64,000 nucleotides of DNA from Bacteroidaceae bacterium (GTDB taxonomy: Bacteria; Bacteroidota; Bacteroidia; Bacteroidales; Bacteroidaceae). A program made the position numbers and the translations under genes. Where the stretch lies: assembly GCA_017470525.1 (NCBI GenBank), contig JAFUYM010000021.1, forward strand, positions 1-64,000, given 5' to 3'. Of the stretch, positions 43,704 through 52,523 are shown piece after piece (position 1 is the stretch's first letter; every line of letters begins with the position of its first letter). A model generated the notes under the pieces. That model made no database searches. It had not been told where the DNA came from and was given only the letters and a program-made list of their open reading frames with translations.

Positions 43704-45177
43704 TCATGAGCACATTAAACAGCAGTTCCGCCAAACGGCGACCACCGGCAAAGTTGATGTGCGTATAATCGAGGTTCGCTTGTTTCTTTTCTGTCATCTT
43801 GGCAAGACTTCCATCGCCCCCCATCGCCTCGTAGAGGTTCCAGAATGCCACCCGATGGTCGCTCGCCATCTTTCGCTCATAGGAAATCATCTCTTTCACG
43901 CCTCCCATCGTGTGCATCTGCCCATCGGAACCGCGTGTGTCGCGGTCGCCCATCGACACCACCAGAATGCTGGCATGAGGGAATGCGGCTTTCATCTGGT
44001 CAATCACCTTCCCAATCTGAGCGGTATAGCCGCTGTAGTCTTTCTGCTTGGCATTGGCTACATTGAGTCCATATTGCAGAATGATCAGATCATAAGGACG
44101 CACGGAAGCAAAACTGCGAAGCGTCTCTGGAGGGATATTGCCCAAATGCTGACCGCCACTGCCACGCATGCTGAAGTTATCGACCGACACGCCATGATGC
44201 CCATCGAGGGCAACCCCATAAAAACGTGAACCATGTCCACCAGAAACGGTCATGGCGAACTTGCCGATACGACCATTCACGGCTTTTGCCACCACATTAC
44301 CAGCCCCTTGTTGTGCAGGGTCGATGGTGCGCGTCACGGTCTTATATTGCACGACAGAATCGGAATCAAGCGTTTCCACCACCTCGTCGTAGGTTTCGGG
44401 AGCCTGTGCCACCCCATTGGAAAAGAGCAACTGACTGGAACCTCCATTGAGGGCATAATCAATGTTCAAACCATCGCCAGGCGTAAAAAACACCGTTGCC
44501 ACTTCGGCGGTGTCGAGCAGATGGGCATAGACATTCTTCTGTCCACGCAGTTCGTATGTCGCCGTACCTCCTGGAATGAAGTAACTACCCGCCAACCCTT
44601 GCAGGGAGGCTTTGAATCCACGACCTTTCTCGTTGGCATGATAACGATTCCACCCATTGCGCTTGCTGGTCACAGAACGGCGGAAATCAGAAGAAACGCA
44701 GGCAATCTCCACAAATCCGACACCCTTTCCGCCAAACTTCTGCTGGAGCAGACCCCGCAAGTCCATCGTGAGGATGTCTCCTTCGATGTAGGAATCACCA
44801 AAATAAGCAACACGCACAGGACGATTGCGAACCTCATCCAAGGCTGCATAAAAATCGTCCATTTCACGATGCACACCATTCACATCTGCAAAATCCTCAA
44901 TCGCCACCATCCCTTTCGGAATAGAATCAACGTATGCCATCTTTCTCACCTCAATGGCAGCAGAATCCATCTCCTTCTCCACAAATCCGTCCCTCGTGTC
45001 TGCCTCAACTTCCGCTACAATGTTACCATCCTTATCTCGCTGCTGCACATCACTCAGGATGTTGACACGGCGTAAATCAACGTCACCCACACTCGTGCGT
45101 GGCAAATAAAAAAGTCCCATCAGCGCCACTACAACGAGCAGCACCAACAGGAATGTTTGCCAAACTCTATTCTTCAT
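43669..45177 (-). CDS. Membrane-anchored SGNH-hydrolase-like protein, 502 aa
   Basis: An N-terminal TM anchor about residues 8-25 (TFLLVLLVVVALMGLFYL) is followed by a periplasmic SGNH domain. Block I is VAYFGDSYIEGD near residues 122-133, block II/III is LQYGLNVANAKQKDYSGY near 363-380, and the catalytic Asp/His block is LDYTHINFAGGRRLAELL near 476-493. An inserted beta-rich region (about residues 185-340, GGTATYELRGQKN, GSRFYGVALDGHHGV) resembles the carbohydrate-binding insert seen in SGNH proteins acting on glycans. It overlaps the upstream HD gene by 11 bp and the downstream SGNH gene by 35 bp, so the three are translated as a unit. Confidence 0.82.
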   Translation of the reverse strand: MKNRVWQTFLLVLLVVVALMGLFYLPRTSVGDVDLRRVNILSDVQQRDKDGNIVAEVEADTRDGFVEKEMDSAAIEVRKMAYVDSIPKGMVAIEDFADVNGVHREMDDFYAALDEVRNRPVRVAYFGDSYIEGDILTMDLRGLLQQKFGGKGVGFVEIACVSSDFRRSVTSKRNGWNRYHANEKGRGFKASLQGLAGSYFIPGGTATYELRGQKNVYAHLLDTAEVATVFFTPGDGLNIDYALNGGSSQLLFSNGVAQAPETYDEVVETLDSDSVVQYKTVTRTIDPAQQGAGNVVAKAVNGRIGKFAMTVSGGHGSRFYGVALDGHHGVSVDNFSMRGSGGQHLGNIPPETLRSFASVRPYDLIILQYGLNVANAKQKDYSGYTAQIGKVIDQMKAAFPHASILVVSMGDRDTRGSDGQMHTMGGVKEMISYERKMASDHRVAFWNLYEAMGGDGSLAKMTEKKQANLDYTHINFAGGRRLAELLFNVLMNGKENYDNRVR

Positions 45178-47227
45178 TATTTAACTCTGGATAAGAAATA
45201 CGCGTATGATAAATAGTCTTCAACTTGTCTTTCAAGACACTCTTTGCCACAGCAATATCCTTGAAGGTGATGGAACACTCGCTGAAGAAGCCTTCTGCCA
45301 CCTGCCCATCAATGATTCTATCAACAAGTTGATTGATACTTTCCTCTGTATATTCAGGCAAGGAACGCGATGCCGCTTCCACCGCATCACACATCATCAG
45401 GATAGCCTCTTCCTTGGTGCTCGGATTGGGACCCGGATAGGTGAAAGCAGCCTCATCTATCTCTTCATCAGGATGCTCATTCTTATAGGTGATATAGAAG
45501 TATTTAGCCTTGCCACATCCATGATGGGTGGAGATAAAACGCTTGATGGCTTCTGGCAAATGATTCTTATCTGCCATGGAAAGCCCTTTCTTCACATGGG
45601 CAATGATGACCTCCGCACTCTTCAATGGGGTCAGATGCTTATGAGGAGAAAGACCATTCTGGTTCTCCGTGAAAAAGACTGGACGTTCCGTCTTTCCAAT
45701 GTCGTGATAGAGTGCGCCTGTTCGCACCAACTGTGCTTTGGCACCAATCTTATTTGCCACCTCCGCACTTAAGTTCGCCACCTGCATGGAATGTTGGAAG
45801 GTGCCTGGAGCCACTTCTGTCATGTGTTGCAAAAGCGGGTTATGCACATTGCTCAACTCCACCAATGTCACATCGCTGATAAATCCAAAGACTTTCTCCA
45901 GCATCCACAAGAGCGGATAAGTGAACAACAGCAAGACACAATTGACAGTGAAGCAGATGTACATCCAAGAATCCATCTTGATATCATTCTCATGATGCAA
46001 CGAATATCCCGTGTAGAAAACAACGTAAACGAGGAAGATGATAAATGCCGTTCTGACAATCTGCGAACGCTGAGAGAGTTCCCTCATGGTCTGAATTGCC
46101 ACCATACCTGCCACCAACTGCAAGATGAGGAACTCATAATTGTTGGTCAGCATCATGGAAATGATGAGCACCATCGCACAATGAAACATGAATGCGGTAC
46201 GGGAATCCATGAACACACGAATCACAATAGGCACCAAACAACATGGCAGCATAAAGACATTCAGAATCTTATGCGACACCATAATGGAAGCAACAATACA
46301 CATGAACACGGGCAGGACAAAAAGTAAAGTCACGTTCCGAACATTCTCAAAATAATCTGCACGGAAAAGCGATAGATAAGTGGTCAACGACAAGAATATC
46401 ACCAAAACAAAGATGGTCTGCCCGATAGACTTATAAGGAATATTTGTATCGCTGATATTACGCCGTTCGTAGTCCTTTTCGTAAGAGCGCAAGACATCAT
46501 AGACTTCATCGGTCACCGTCTCTCCACGGTCAACAATCTTCTGTCCTGCCTGCACAAAACCATTATAATTCGAGATACCTTGCAACAATTCGTCCAGTTC
46601 CTCTTCAGATTTCATCTGGTCGTAAAAAAGGTTCTGCTGTATCAATTCGTTGATGTTATACTGCTGCAGCACCAATCGGGAGAACTTTGTGGTGTCCTCT
46701 CCCATGATGTATTTATAAGCCGAACTCAATGAGAACACACGGTTCAACGACACTGATGTTGCTACATTGTCATCTACAATACGGATATTCTTGTGGTGCT
46801 CCACATCTTTCACCTGTGAGTAATCATCCGTGGAAAGCACACCACGCTTATAGATGGTGTCCAGCAACGCTGCGATGTGATGCACATACATGGCGGAGTT
46901 TTGTCCTTGCCATTCCTTTGCCGATTCCCTGTACAAACGATTCACCATGCTGTCCCTCACAGCCCTCTCACATCTGTAGTAGGGCTGGAACTGCCGCATC
47001 GTTGCCTCTCGCTCCTTGTGGATGGTGGAATCATTCTTGAGAACGGGGAATTTGGTGTTGGCAATCAACAATCCATAGTTCCACGGTCTATCCAGTTCGT
47101 ACTGATAGCCAAATTCATCGCCTGTTGGCATGAAATAGACAATCAGTGCCGTAGAAACAGTCACCAATATCACCTTCATCAAGAAGCGTGTCAGTTTCGT
47201 CCGCTTTTGTTGCTTTGTGGGTTTCAT
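45167..47227 (-). CDS. PgpH-like 7TM-HD phosphohydrolase
   Basis: A 686-residue membrane HD-domain protein of the 7TMR-HD family, whose studied member PgpH hydrolyses cyclic di-AMP. Layout: an N-terminal TM about residues 16-32, an extracytoplasmic 7TMR-HDED region to about residue 270, then a block of seven TM helices (about 275-445), and a cytoplasmic HD domain. HD ligands are visible in HSMQVANLSAEVANKIGA (first His near 476), GALYHDIGKTERP (His508-Asp509), and STHHGCGKAKYFY. It sits between thrC and the SGNH/MBOAT genes with 3-bp and -11-bp spacing. c-di-AMP often controls turgor and wall homeostasis, a plausible link to the wall-modifying neighbours. Confidence 0.88.
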   Translation of the reverse strand: MKPTKQQKRTKLTRFLMKVILVTVSTALIVYFMPTGDEFGYQYELDRPWNYGLLIANTKFPVLKNDSTIHKEREATMRQFQPYYRCERAVRDSMVNRLYRESAKEWQGQNSAMYVHHIAALLDTIYKRGVLSTDDYSQVKDVEHHKNIRIVDDNVATSVSLNRVFSLSSAYKYIMGEDTTKFSRLVLQQYNINELIQQNLFYDQMKSEEELDELLQGISNYNGFVQAGQKIVDRGETVTDEVYDVLRSYEKDYERRNISDTNIPYKSIGQTIFVLVIFLSLTTYLSLFRADYFENVRNVTLLFVLPVFMCIVASIMVSHKILNVFMLPCCLVPIVIRVFMDSRTAFMFHCAMVLIISMMLTNNYEFLILQLVAGMVAIQTMRELSQRSQIVRTAFIIFLVYVVFYTGYSLHHENDIKMDSWMYICFTVNCVLLLFTYPLLWMLEKVFGFISDVTLVELSNVHNPLLQHMTEVAPGTFQHSMQVANLSAEVANKIGAKAQLVRTGALYHDIGKTERPVFFTENQNGLSPHKHLTPLKSAEVIIAHVKKGLSMADKNHLPEAIKRFISTHHGCGKAKYFYITYKNEHPDEEIDEAAFTYPGPNPSTKEEAILMMCDAVEAASRSLPEYTEESINQLVDRIIDGQVAEGFFSECSITFKDIAVAKSVLKDKLKTIYHTRISYPELNNEE

Positions 47228-47230
47228 TTT

Positions 47231-48532
47231 TTATTGATTCATCAAGTACTGCTTGAAGTCGGCAAAGTCCTTGCTCATCGGCACACTCTGCTTCGTTCCC
47301 TGCATGAATGCCTGCAATTTGGCAGGAATCTCGATGCTCTCGCCAAGGATGCCGTCCACCGTATCTTTGAACTTGGCAGGGTGAGCCGTTTCGAGGAACA
47401 CGCCCACTTCGCCCTCCTTCAATCCTTCTTTCAAGGCACGATAGCTACACGCACCATGAGGGTCACACACGTAACCCGTCTCTGCCTTCACCTCCTTGAT
47501 GGTTTCGGCAATCTGCTCATTCGTGTAAGTGGCACCACTGATGTCTGCTGTAATCGCCGCATGACTCTTGCCATACAGGTCGTAGATACGGGCAAAGTTG
47601 CTCGGGTCGCCCACGTCCATCGCATTAGCAATGGTCTGGACAGATGGTTTCGGCTCATACTTGCCTGTTTGCAGATACTTGAAGAAGATGTCGTTAGCAT
47701 TGTTGGCGGCAATGAAACGCTTGATGGGCAGCCCCATCTTCTTGCCAAACAAAGCCGAACAGATATTGCCGAAGTTGCCCGATGGCACACACACCACCAG
47801 TTGGTCAGCCAAACCACGTTTCTTCATCTGGGCGTATGCATAGAAGTAGTAGAACGCTTGTGGGAGGAAACGTGCCACGTTGATAGAGTTGGCTGACGTC
47901 AGTCTCATGTGAGCATTGAGGTCGGCATCCATAAAGGCGTTCTTCACCAGTGCCTGGCAATCGTCAAACACACCATCCACCTCCACAGCCGTGATGTTCT
48001 TGCCCAACGTTGTGAATTGGCACTCCTGAATCGGACTTACCTTACCCTTCGGATAGAGCACATATACATGAATGCCATCCACACCCAAGAAGCCATTTGC
48101 CACCGCACTGCCCGTATCGCCCGAAGTAGCCACCAGCACATTCACCTGTCCCTTACCCTCTTTCTTCAAGAAATACTGCAACAGGCGAGCCATAAATCTG
48201 GCACCTACATCCTTGAAAGCCAACGTAGGACCATGGAACAACTCCAACGAATAGATGCTGTCTGTCACCTTCACACAAGGGCAGTCAAATGCCAGCGTGT
48301 CATACACAATCTTCTTCAAGTCCTCGGCTGGCACATCCTCGCCGAAGAAGGCATCTGCCACGGTGTAAGCAATCTCTTGGAATGAAAGGTTCTCTATATG
48401 GTCAAAAAACTCCTGAGGAAGAGCCTTGATGCGTTCTGGCATATAAAGTCCCTTATCCTCTGCCAACCCCTTCACCACCGCCTTTTCCAGCGTAGCAATA
48501 GGAGCCTGTCCGTTCGTACTGTAAAATTTCAT
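47231..48532 (-). CDS. thrC: Threonine synthase
   Basis: A PLP enzyme converting O-phosphohomoserine to threonine. 433 residues. Opening KFYSTNGQAPIATLEKAVVKGLAEDKGLY is typical of the long bacterial/yeast-type ThrC. The PLP lysine is Lys107 in LAFKDVGARFM. The phosphate/PLP-binding loop VATSGDTGSAVANGF and the VPSGNFGNICSALFGKKMG segment are intact. It is the third gene of the thrA-apgM-thrC set, 6 bp after the apgM-like gene. Confidence 0.95.
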   Translation of the reverse strand: MKFYSTNGQAPIATLEKAVVKGLAEDKGLYMPERIKALPQEFFDHIENLSFQEIAYTVADAFFGEDVPAEDLKKIVYDTLAFDCPCVKVTDSIYSLELFHGPTLAFKDVGARFMARLLQYFLKKEGKGQVNVLVATSGDTGSAVANGFLGVDGIHVYVLYPKGKVSPIQECQFTTLGKNITAVEVDGVFDDCQALVKNAFMDADLNAHMRLTSANSINVARFLPQAFYYFYAYAQMKKRGLADQLVVCVPSGNFGNICSALFGKKMGLPIKRFIAANNANDIFFKYLQTGKYEPKPSVQTIANAMDVGDPSNFARIYDLYGKSHAAITADISGATYTNEQIAETIKEVKAETGYVCDPHGACSYRALKEGLKEGEVGVFLETAHPAKFKDTVDGILGESIEIPAKLQAFMQGTKQSVPMSKDFADFKQYLMNQ

Positions 48533-48538
48533 ATCTTC

Positions 48539-49840
48539 TTATTTTATATCCATAAACGCTCTGATAAACCCATCCTTCTCCAACAGCCCGTAAGCACCTG
48601 CCTTGCAAGCATCCTCGTCAAACACCTCCACATCGTCCGCTTCGATGCCAGGAGCATAAATGAGGAACGGAATCGGTTCGTTCGTATGTGTCCGATGGGC
48701 GATGGGTGTCGGGTGGTCAGGCAAGACGGCAATCGCAACGGGTTCCAAGTCAGCCGTCGGAGTGCCAGCCACTCCCCAGTTCTTCACCTCTTCGTAGATT
48801 GGTTTGATGGCACGGCTGTCCAGATTCTCAATCGTCTGGAGTTTCAGTTCCAAGTCGCCGTCATGTCCAGCCTCATCAGATGCCTCGATGTGCAGATAGA
48901 CAAAATCGTCCGTCTTCAACGCCTCAATCGCCGCCTGTGCCTTCCCTTCATAGTTGGTGTCGTAAAGCCCCGTAGCACCTTCCACATTGATGACCCGCAA
49001 GCCTGCCAGCGAACCGATGCCCCTGATGAGGTCAACAGCCGTGATGACCGCACCCCGTTTAATCTGGGGGAAAGTTGTTGTCAGCGGCACCATGTGCGGA
49101 CGATAGCCTCCTGCCCAGGGCCAGATGGAGTTAGCAGGGTCTTTCCCCTCAGCAATGCGTTGAGCATTGAACGGGTGTTCACCCAACAGTTTCTGACTCT
49201 TCACAATCAGCAGATTCAGCAATTCCGCCGTCTCCGCCGCCGAGAGTTTCGACCTGTGAGGGTCTTTCTGCTCTGCCTCCAAATCAGGCTTCACCAGCAA
49301 TGGCTTCCACGGTTTCAGCGGCACATCATGAGGCGGTGTACACACCAAGTGTTTGCTGCCGCCATTGATGACCAGCAGATGCCTGTACTGCACACCCGTA
49401 TAGAAATGCACCACGTTGCCATACTTCTCCACCACTTCGGGGTCATTCGCCAACTTCTCCTGCAAATACCGAATCAGCACATCGCCCTCTTCCGTCTCCA
49501 GTCTTCCACACGAATGGTTCTTGATGTGGTCACCCTCGATGCAGATGATGTTGCAGCGAATCGCCATATCGTCAGGAGCCAACTCCACGCCGATGCTGGC
49601 AGCCTCCAGAGGACCACGACCCTCATACACCTCGTTCTGGTCATAGCCAAGGATGCTCGAGTTCGCCACCTCCGACCCAGGGTGAAACCCATCCTGCACA
49701 GTCTTCAGCATACCCGTTCTGCCCACTTTCGCAAGCATGTCCATATAAGGAGTCTTGGCATACTGTAGCAGCGTCTTGTTTCCAAGCGACTCCACATGCC
49801 AATCTGCCATGCCGTCACCCAAGATAATAATATGCTTCAT
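48539..49840 (-). CDS. ApgM-like alkaline-phosphatase-fold protein, proposed homoserine kinase
   Basis: 433 residues related to archaeal-type cofactor-independent phosphoglycerate mutase: IIILGDGMADW (metal ligands near Asp9), the nucleophile region SEVANSSILGYD (Ser61/Ser62), GRGPLEAASIGVEL, and the C-terminal HIEASDEAGHDGDL and PIAHRTHTNEPIPF metal sites. It lies between thrA and thrC with 1- and 6-bp gaps, exactly where homoserine kinase (thrB) is needed, and no GHMP-type thrB is present. Members of this subfamily in threonine operons have been proposed (TIGR02535-type annotation) to phosphorylate homoserine. That role here is inferred from context; a mutase function remains the alternative. 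Confidence 0.8.
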   Translation of the reverse strand: MKHIIILGDGMADWHVESLGNKTLLQYAKTPYMDMLAKVGRTGMLKTVQDGFHPGSEVANSSILGYDQNEVYEGRGPLEAASIGVELAPDDMAIRCNIICIEGDHIKNHSCGRLETEEGDVLIRYLQEKLANDPEVVEKYGNVVHFYTGVQYRHLLVINGGSKHLVCTPPHDVPLKPWKPLLVKPDLEAEQKDPHRSKLSAAETAELLNLLIVKSQKLLGEHPFNAQRIAEGKDPANSIWPWAGGYRPHMVPLTTTFPQIKRGAVITAVDLIRGIGSLAGLRVINVEGATGLYDTNYEGKAQAAIEALKTDDFVYLHIEASDEAGHDGDLELKLQTIENLDSRAIKPIYEEVKNWGVAGTPTADLEPVAIAVLPDHPTPIAHRTHTNEPIPFLIYAPGIEADDVEVFDEDACKAGAYGLLEKDGFIRAFMDIK

Positions 49841-49841
49841 A

Positions 49842-52328
49842 TCAGATATTGGCTATTGACATGATATCCGCAAACACGCCGGCAGCCGTCACCGAAGCGC
49901 CTGCACCGTAGCCCTGAATGAGCATGGGGTACTGGTTGTAACGCTCCGTCGTGATGAGGATGATATTGTTAGAGCCTTCGAGGTCGTAGAACGGATGGTG
50001 CTCGCCCACACGCTGCAAGGACACACTACCCTTCCCGTTCTCCAGTTTTGCCACAAACTTCCAGTGCTGATTGGCAGCCTCCACCTCCTGACGCTCCTTC
50101 TCAAAGTCAGTATCCAACGAGGGCAGGTTCTTCCAGAAGTCCTCCAGCGAACCGTCGAAGAACGACTGAGGGATGAACAACTTCTTCTCCACGTCCTCCT
50201 GATTCATCTGATAACCTGCCTCGCGAGACAGAATCACCAACTTTCTCACCACATCCTTGCCGCTCAGGTCGATGCGTGGGTCGGGTTCGCTGTATCCTTC
50301 TTCCTTCGCCAGACGTACCGTCTCGCTGAAAGGCACCTCGGCACTGATTTTGTTGAAGATGAAATTCAACGTGCCACTCAGCACCGCCTCCAACTTCAGA
50401 ATCTTGTCGCCCGAGTTGATAAGGTCGTTGATGGTATTGATAATGGGCAATCCGGCACCCACATTCGTCTCAAACAGATACTTCACGCCCCTCTTCCGTG
50501 CCGTCGCCTTCAGTTTCGCATAGTTTGCATAGTCGCTCGATGCCGCCACCTTGTTGGCAGCCACCACCGAGATGTTGTTGCTCAAGAAGTCTTCGTACAG
50601 GCTTGCCACCTCCGTGCTTGCCGTACAATCCACAAACACGCTGTTGAAGATGTTCATGCCAATGACCTCGTTCTTCAGCCGCTTGATGTTGCTCGGTTCG
50701 GCAGCCTTCAACGCCGCCCGCAGTTTCTTGATGGAGAAAGCATTGTCTTCCGTGAATTGCAGCAAGTCGATGCCATCCCGATTGAACACCGCATTGTGTC
50801 CACTCGCAATGCCCACGATGTTGATTTTCAGGTTCCGTTCCCTCATCAGTTTCTTCTGCTGGCTGGCAATCTGCTCCAGCAGGCTGCCGCCCACCGTGCC
50901 GACACCACACAGAAAGACATTGAGCACCTGAAACTCGGACAGGAAGAAACTGTCGTGGATGACATTCAGCGATTTGCGCAGCGACTTACGTTCCACCACA
51001 AACGAGATGTTCGTCTCGCTCGCACCCTGAGCACAAGCAATCACGCTGATGCCGTTTCGTCCCAAAGTGCCAAACAACTTGCCCGCAATGCCCGGCGTGT
51101 GCTTCATGTTCTCACCCACAATCGCCACCGTTGCCAAGTCGCGCTCCAGTTTCATCCTGTACATCGCACCCATCTCTATCTCTTTCGAGAACTCGGCATT
51201 GAGCACCTCACACGCACGGTCAGCATCCTCATCCCTTACACCGATAGAGGTACTGTTTTCCGAACTTGCCTGACTCACCATGAAGACACTTACCCCATTG
51301 GCAGCCAAAGCCGTGAAGATGCGCTGGTTCACACCAATCACACCCACCATCGAAAGACCACTCACCGTGATGAGCGAAGTGTTGTTGATGGAGGAAATGC
51401 CCTTGATGGCACGTCCGTTCTCATCCACACCGCTATCATTCGTGATGATGGTGCCCTTATCCTCAGGACGGAACGTGTTCTTAATCAGAATCGGGATATT
51501 CTTGATGCACACAGGATAAATCGTGGGTGGATAGACCACCTTCGCTCCGAAGTTGCACAACTCCGTTGCCTCCACGTAGGAGAGTTTGTCAATCGGGTAA
51601 GCCGTGTTAATCACCCTCGGGTCGGCTGTCATAAAGCCCGACACGTCTGTCCAAATCTCCAGCACCTCAGCATCCAAAGCCGCAGCCAGAATAGCAGCCG
51701 TATAGTCACTGCCGCCACGACCCAGATTCGTGATTTCGCTCGTTTGGCTATCCGTCGAGATGAAACCAGGAGCCAAACAAACCCTGTGGTCAGCAGTGCC
51801 GTTCTTGAAATCCTTAAAGGTCTCCAGAATCAGCGGAGTGCTGATGGAATTGCTGAACAGGTTGCGCCCATGCTTCTTCTTCGTCTTGATAAATTCGAGG
51901 GAGTTATACCACTTGGCACCCTCAATCAAGGTTGCCACAATATTGCTCGAAATGCGCTCGCCGTATGAAACGATGGCATTGCTCGTCTTTTCGCTCAAGT
52001 CGCCAATCAGATACACACCCTGATAAATGCTCTTCAACTGACCGAGCATCTCATCAACAATTGTCAGAAGAGTTGTTTTCTTTGTTGTGTCTGTGATAAT
52101 TGCGTCAATCATCTGATGGTGACGTTCCACCATCTCGTCGTATGATGTCAGGTATGTGGAATCGCCTGTAACAGCCAACTTTGATGTGTTGATCAACTTG
52201 TCGGTGATACCGCCAAGCGCTGAAACCACCACGATAGCAGGCTCTTCCTGCGCCTCTACAATCTTTTTCAGGTTGAGAATACTCTCCACGGAACCTACGG
52301 ATGTTCCGCCAAACTTCAATACTTTCAT
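49842..52328 (-). CDS. thrA: Bifunctional aspartokinase/homoserine dehydrogenase
   Basis: An 828-residue fusion enzyme catalysing the first and third steps from aspartate to homoserine. The N-terminal kinase begins MKVLKFGGTSVGSVESI and contains GRGGSDYTAAILAAALDA (aspartokinase family). Two ACT regulatory domains lie about residues 310-460 (ITVSGLSMVGVIGVNQRIF, VAIVGENMKHTPGIAGKLF), likely for threonine feedback. The homoserine dehydrogenase NAD(P) motif VFLCGVGTVGGSLLEQI is near residues 467-483, and GLPIINTINDLINSGD follows. It is the first gene of the operon, with a near-consensus promoter about 40 bp before the ATG. Confidence 0.96.
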   Translation of the reverse strand: MKVLKFGGTSVGSVESILNLKKIVEAQEEPAIVVVSALGGITDKLINTSKLAVTGDSTYLTSYDEMVERHHQMIDAIITDTTKKTTLLTIVDEMLGQLKSIYQGVYLIGDLSEKTSNAIVSYGERISSNIVATLIEGAKWYNSLEFIKTKKKHGRNLFSNSISTPLILETFKDFKNGTADHRVCLAPGFISTDSQTSEITNLGRGGSDYTAAILAAALDAEVLEIWTDVSGFMTADPRVINTAYPIDKLSYVEATELCNFGAKVVYPPTIYPVCIKNIPILIKNTFRPEDKGTIITNDSGVDENGRAIKGISSINNTSLITVSGLSMVGVIGVNQRIFTALAANGVSVFMVSQASSENSTSIGVRDEDADRACEVLNAEFSKEIEMGAMYRMKLERDLATVAIVGENMKHTPGIAGKLFGTLGRNGISVIACAQGASETNISFVVERKSLRKSLNVIHDSFFLSEFQVLNVFLCGVGTVGGSLLEQIASQQKKLMRERNLKINIVGIASGHNAVFNRDGIDLLQFTEDNAFSIKKLRAALKAAEPSNIKRLKNEVIGMNIFNSVFVDCTASTEVASLYEDFLSNNISVVAANKVAASSDYANYAKLKATARKRGVKYLFETNVGAGLPIINTINDLINSGDKILKLEAVLSGTLNFIFNKISAEVPFSETVRLAKEEGYSEPDPRIDLSGKDVVRKLVILSREAGYQMNQEDVEKKLFIPQSFFDGSLEDFWKNLPSLDTDFEKERQEVEAANQHWKFVAKLENGKGSVSLQRVGEHHPFYDLEGSNNIILITTERYNQYPMLIQGYGAGASVTAAGVFADIMSIANI

Positions 52329-52365
52329 GCAGTGAATCTTTGTATATTCTTTTCGAAATCAACTG

Positions 52366-52396
52366 CAAAATTACGACATTTCCATGGAATGGCAAA
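52366..52396 (-). promoter_or_regulatory. thrA operon promoter
   Basis: On the reverse strand TTTG (52396-52393) and TAATTTTG (52373-52366) are separated by exactly 19 nt, a very good Bacteroidota promoter. The 5' UTR is about 30 nt, so there is no room for a leader-peptide attenuator or a riboswitch. Confidence 0.8.
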
Positions 52397-52399
52397 AAG

Positions 52400-52445
52400 A
52401 AAAAGGCTGAAAGTCTATTGACCCTCAGCCTTTTCATCACATAAC
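52400..52445. terminator. Terminator between thioredoxin-like gene and thrA
   Basis: AAAAAGGCTGA (52400-52410) pairs with TCAGCCTTTT (52435-52444), with a 24-nt loop and T's on both strands. It ends the reverse-strand sigma-factor transcript just before the thrA promoter. The gap 52446-52523 has nothing else. Confidence 0.75.
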
Positions 52446-52523
52446 ACCCCCTTTTTTCTTTTTCCTCACATCTTTTTAGAGGTGACAAAGAATGGCTTCA
52501 AGGAAGGGGGATGCCACATGCCT

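Noticed and set aside
49995-51968. 657-codon + strand open frame opposite thrA
   Set aside because: Shadow of the aspartokinase/homoserine dehydrogenase gene, which has all its motifs on the other strand.
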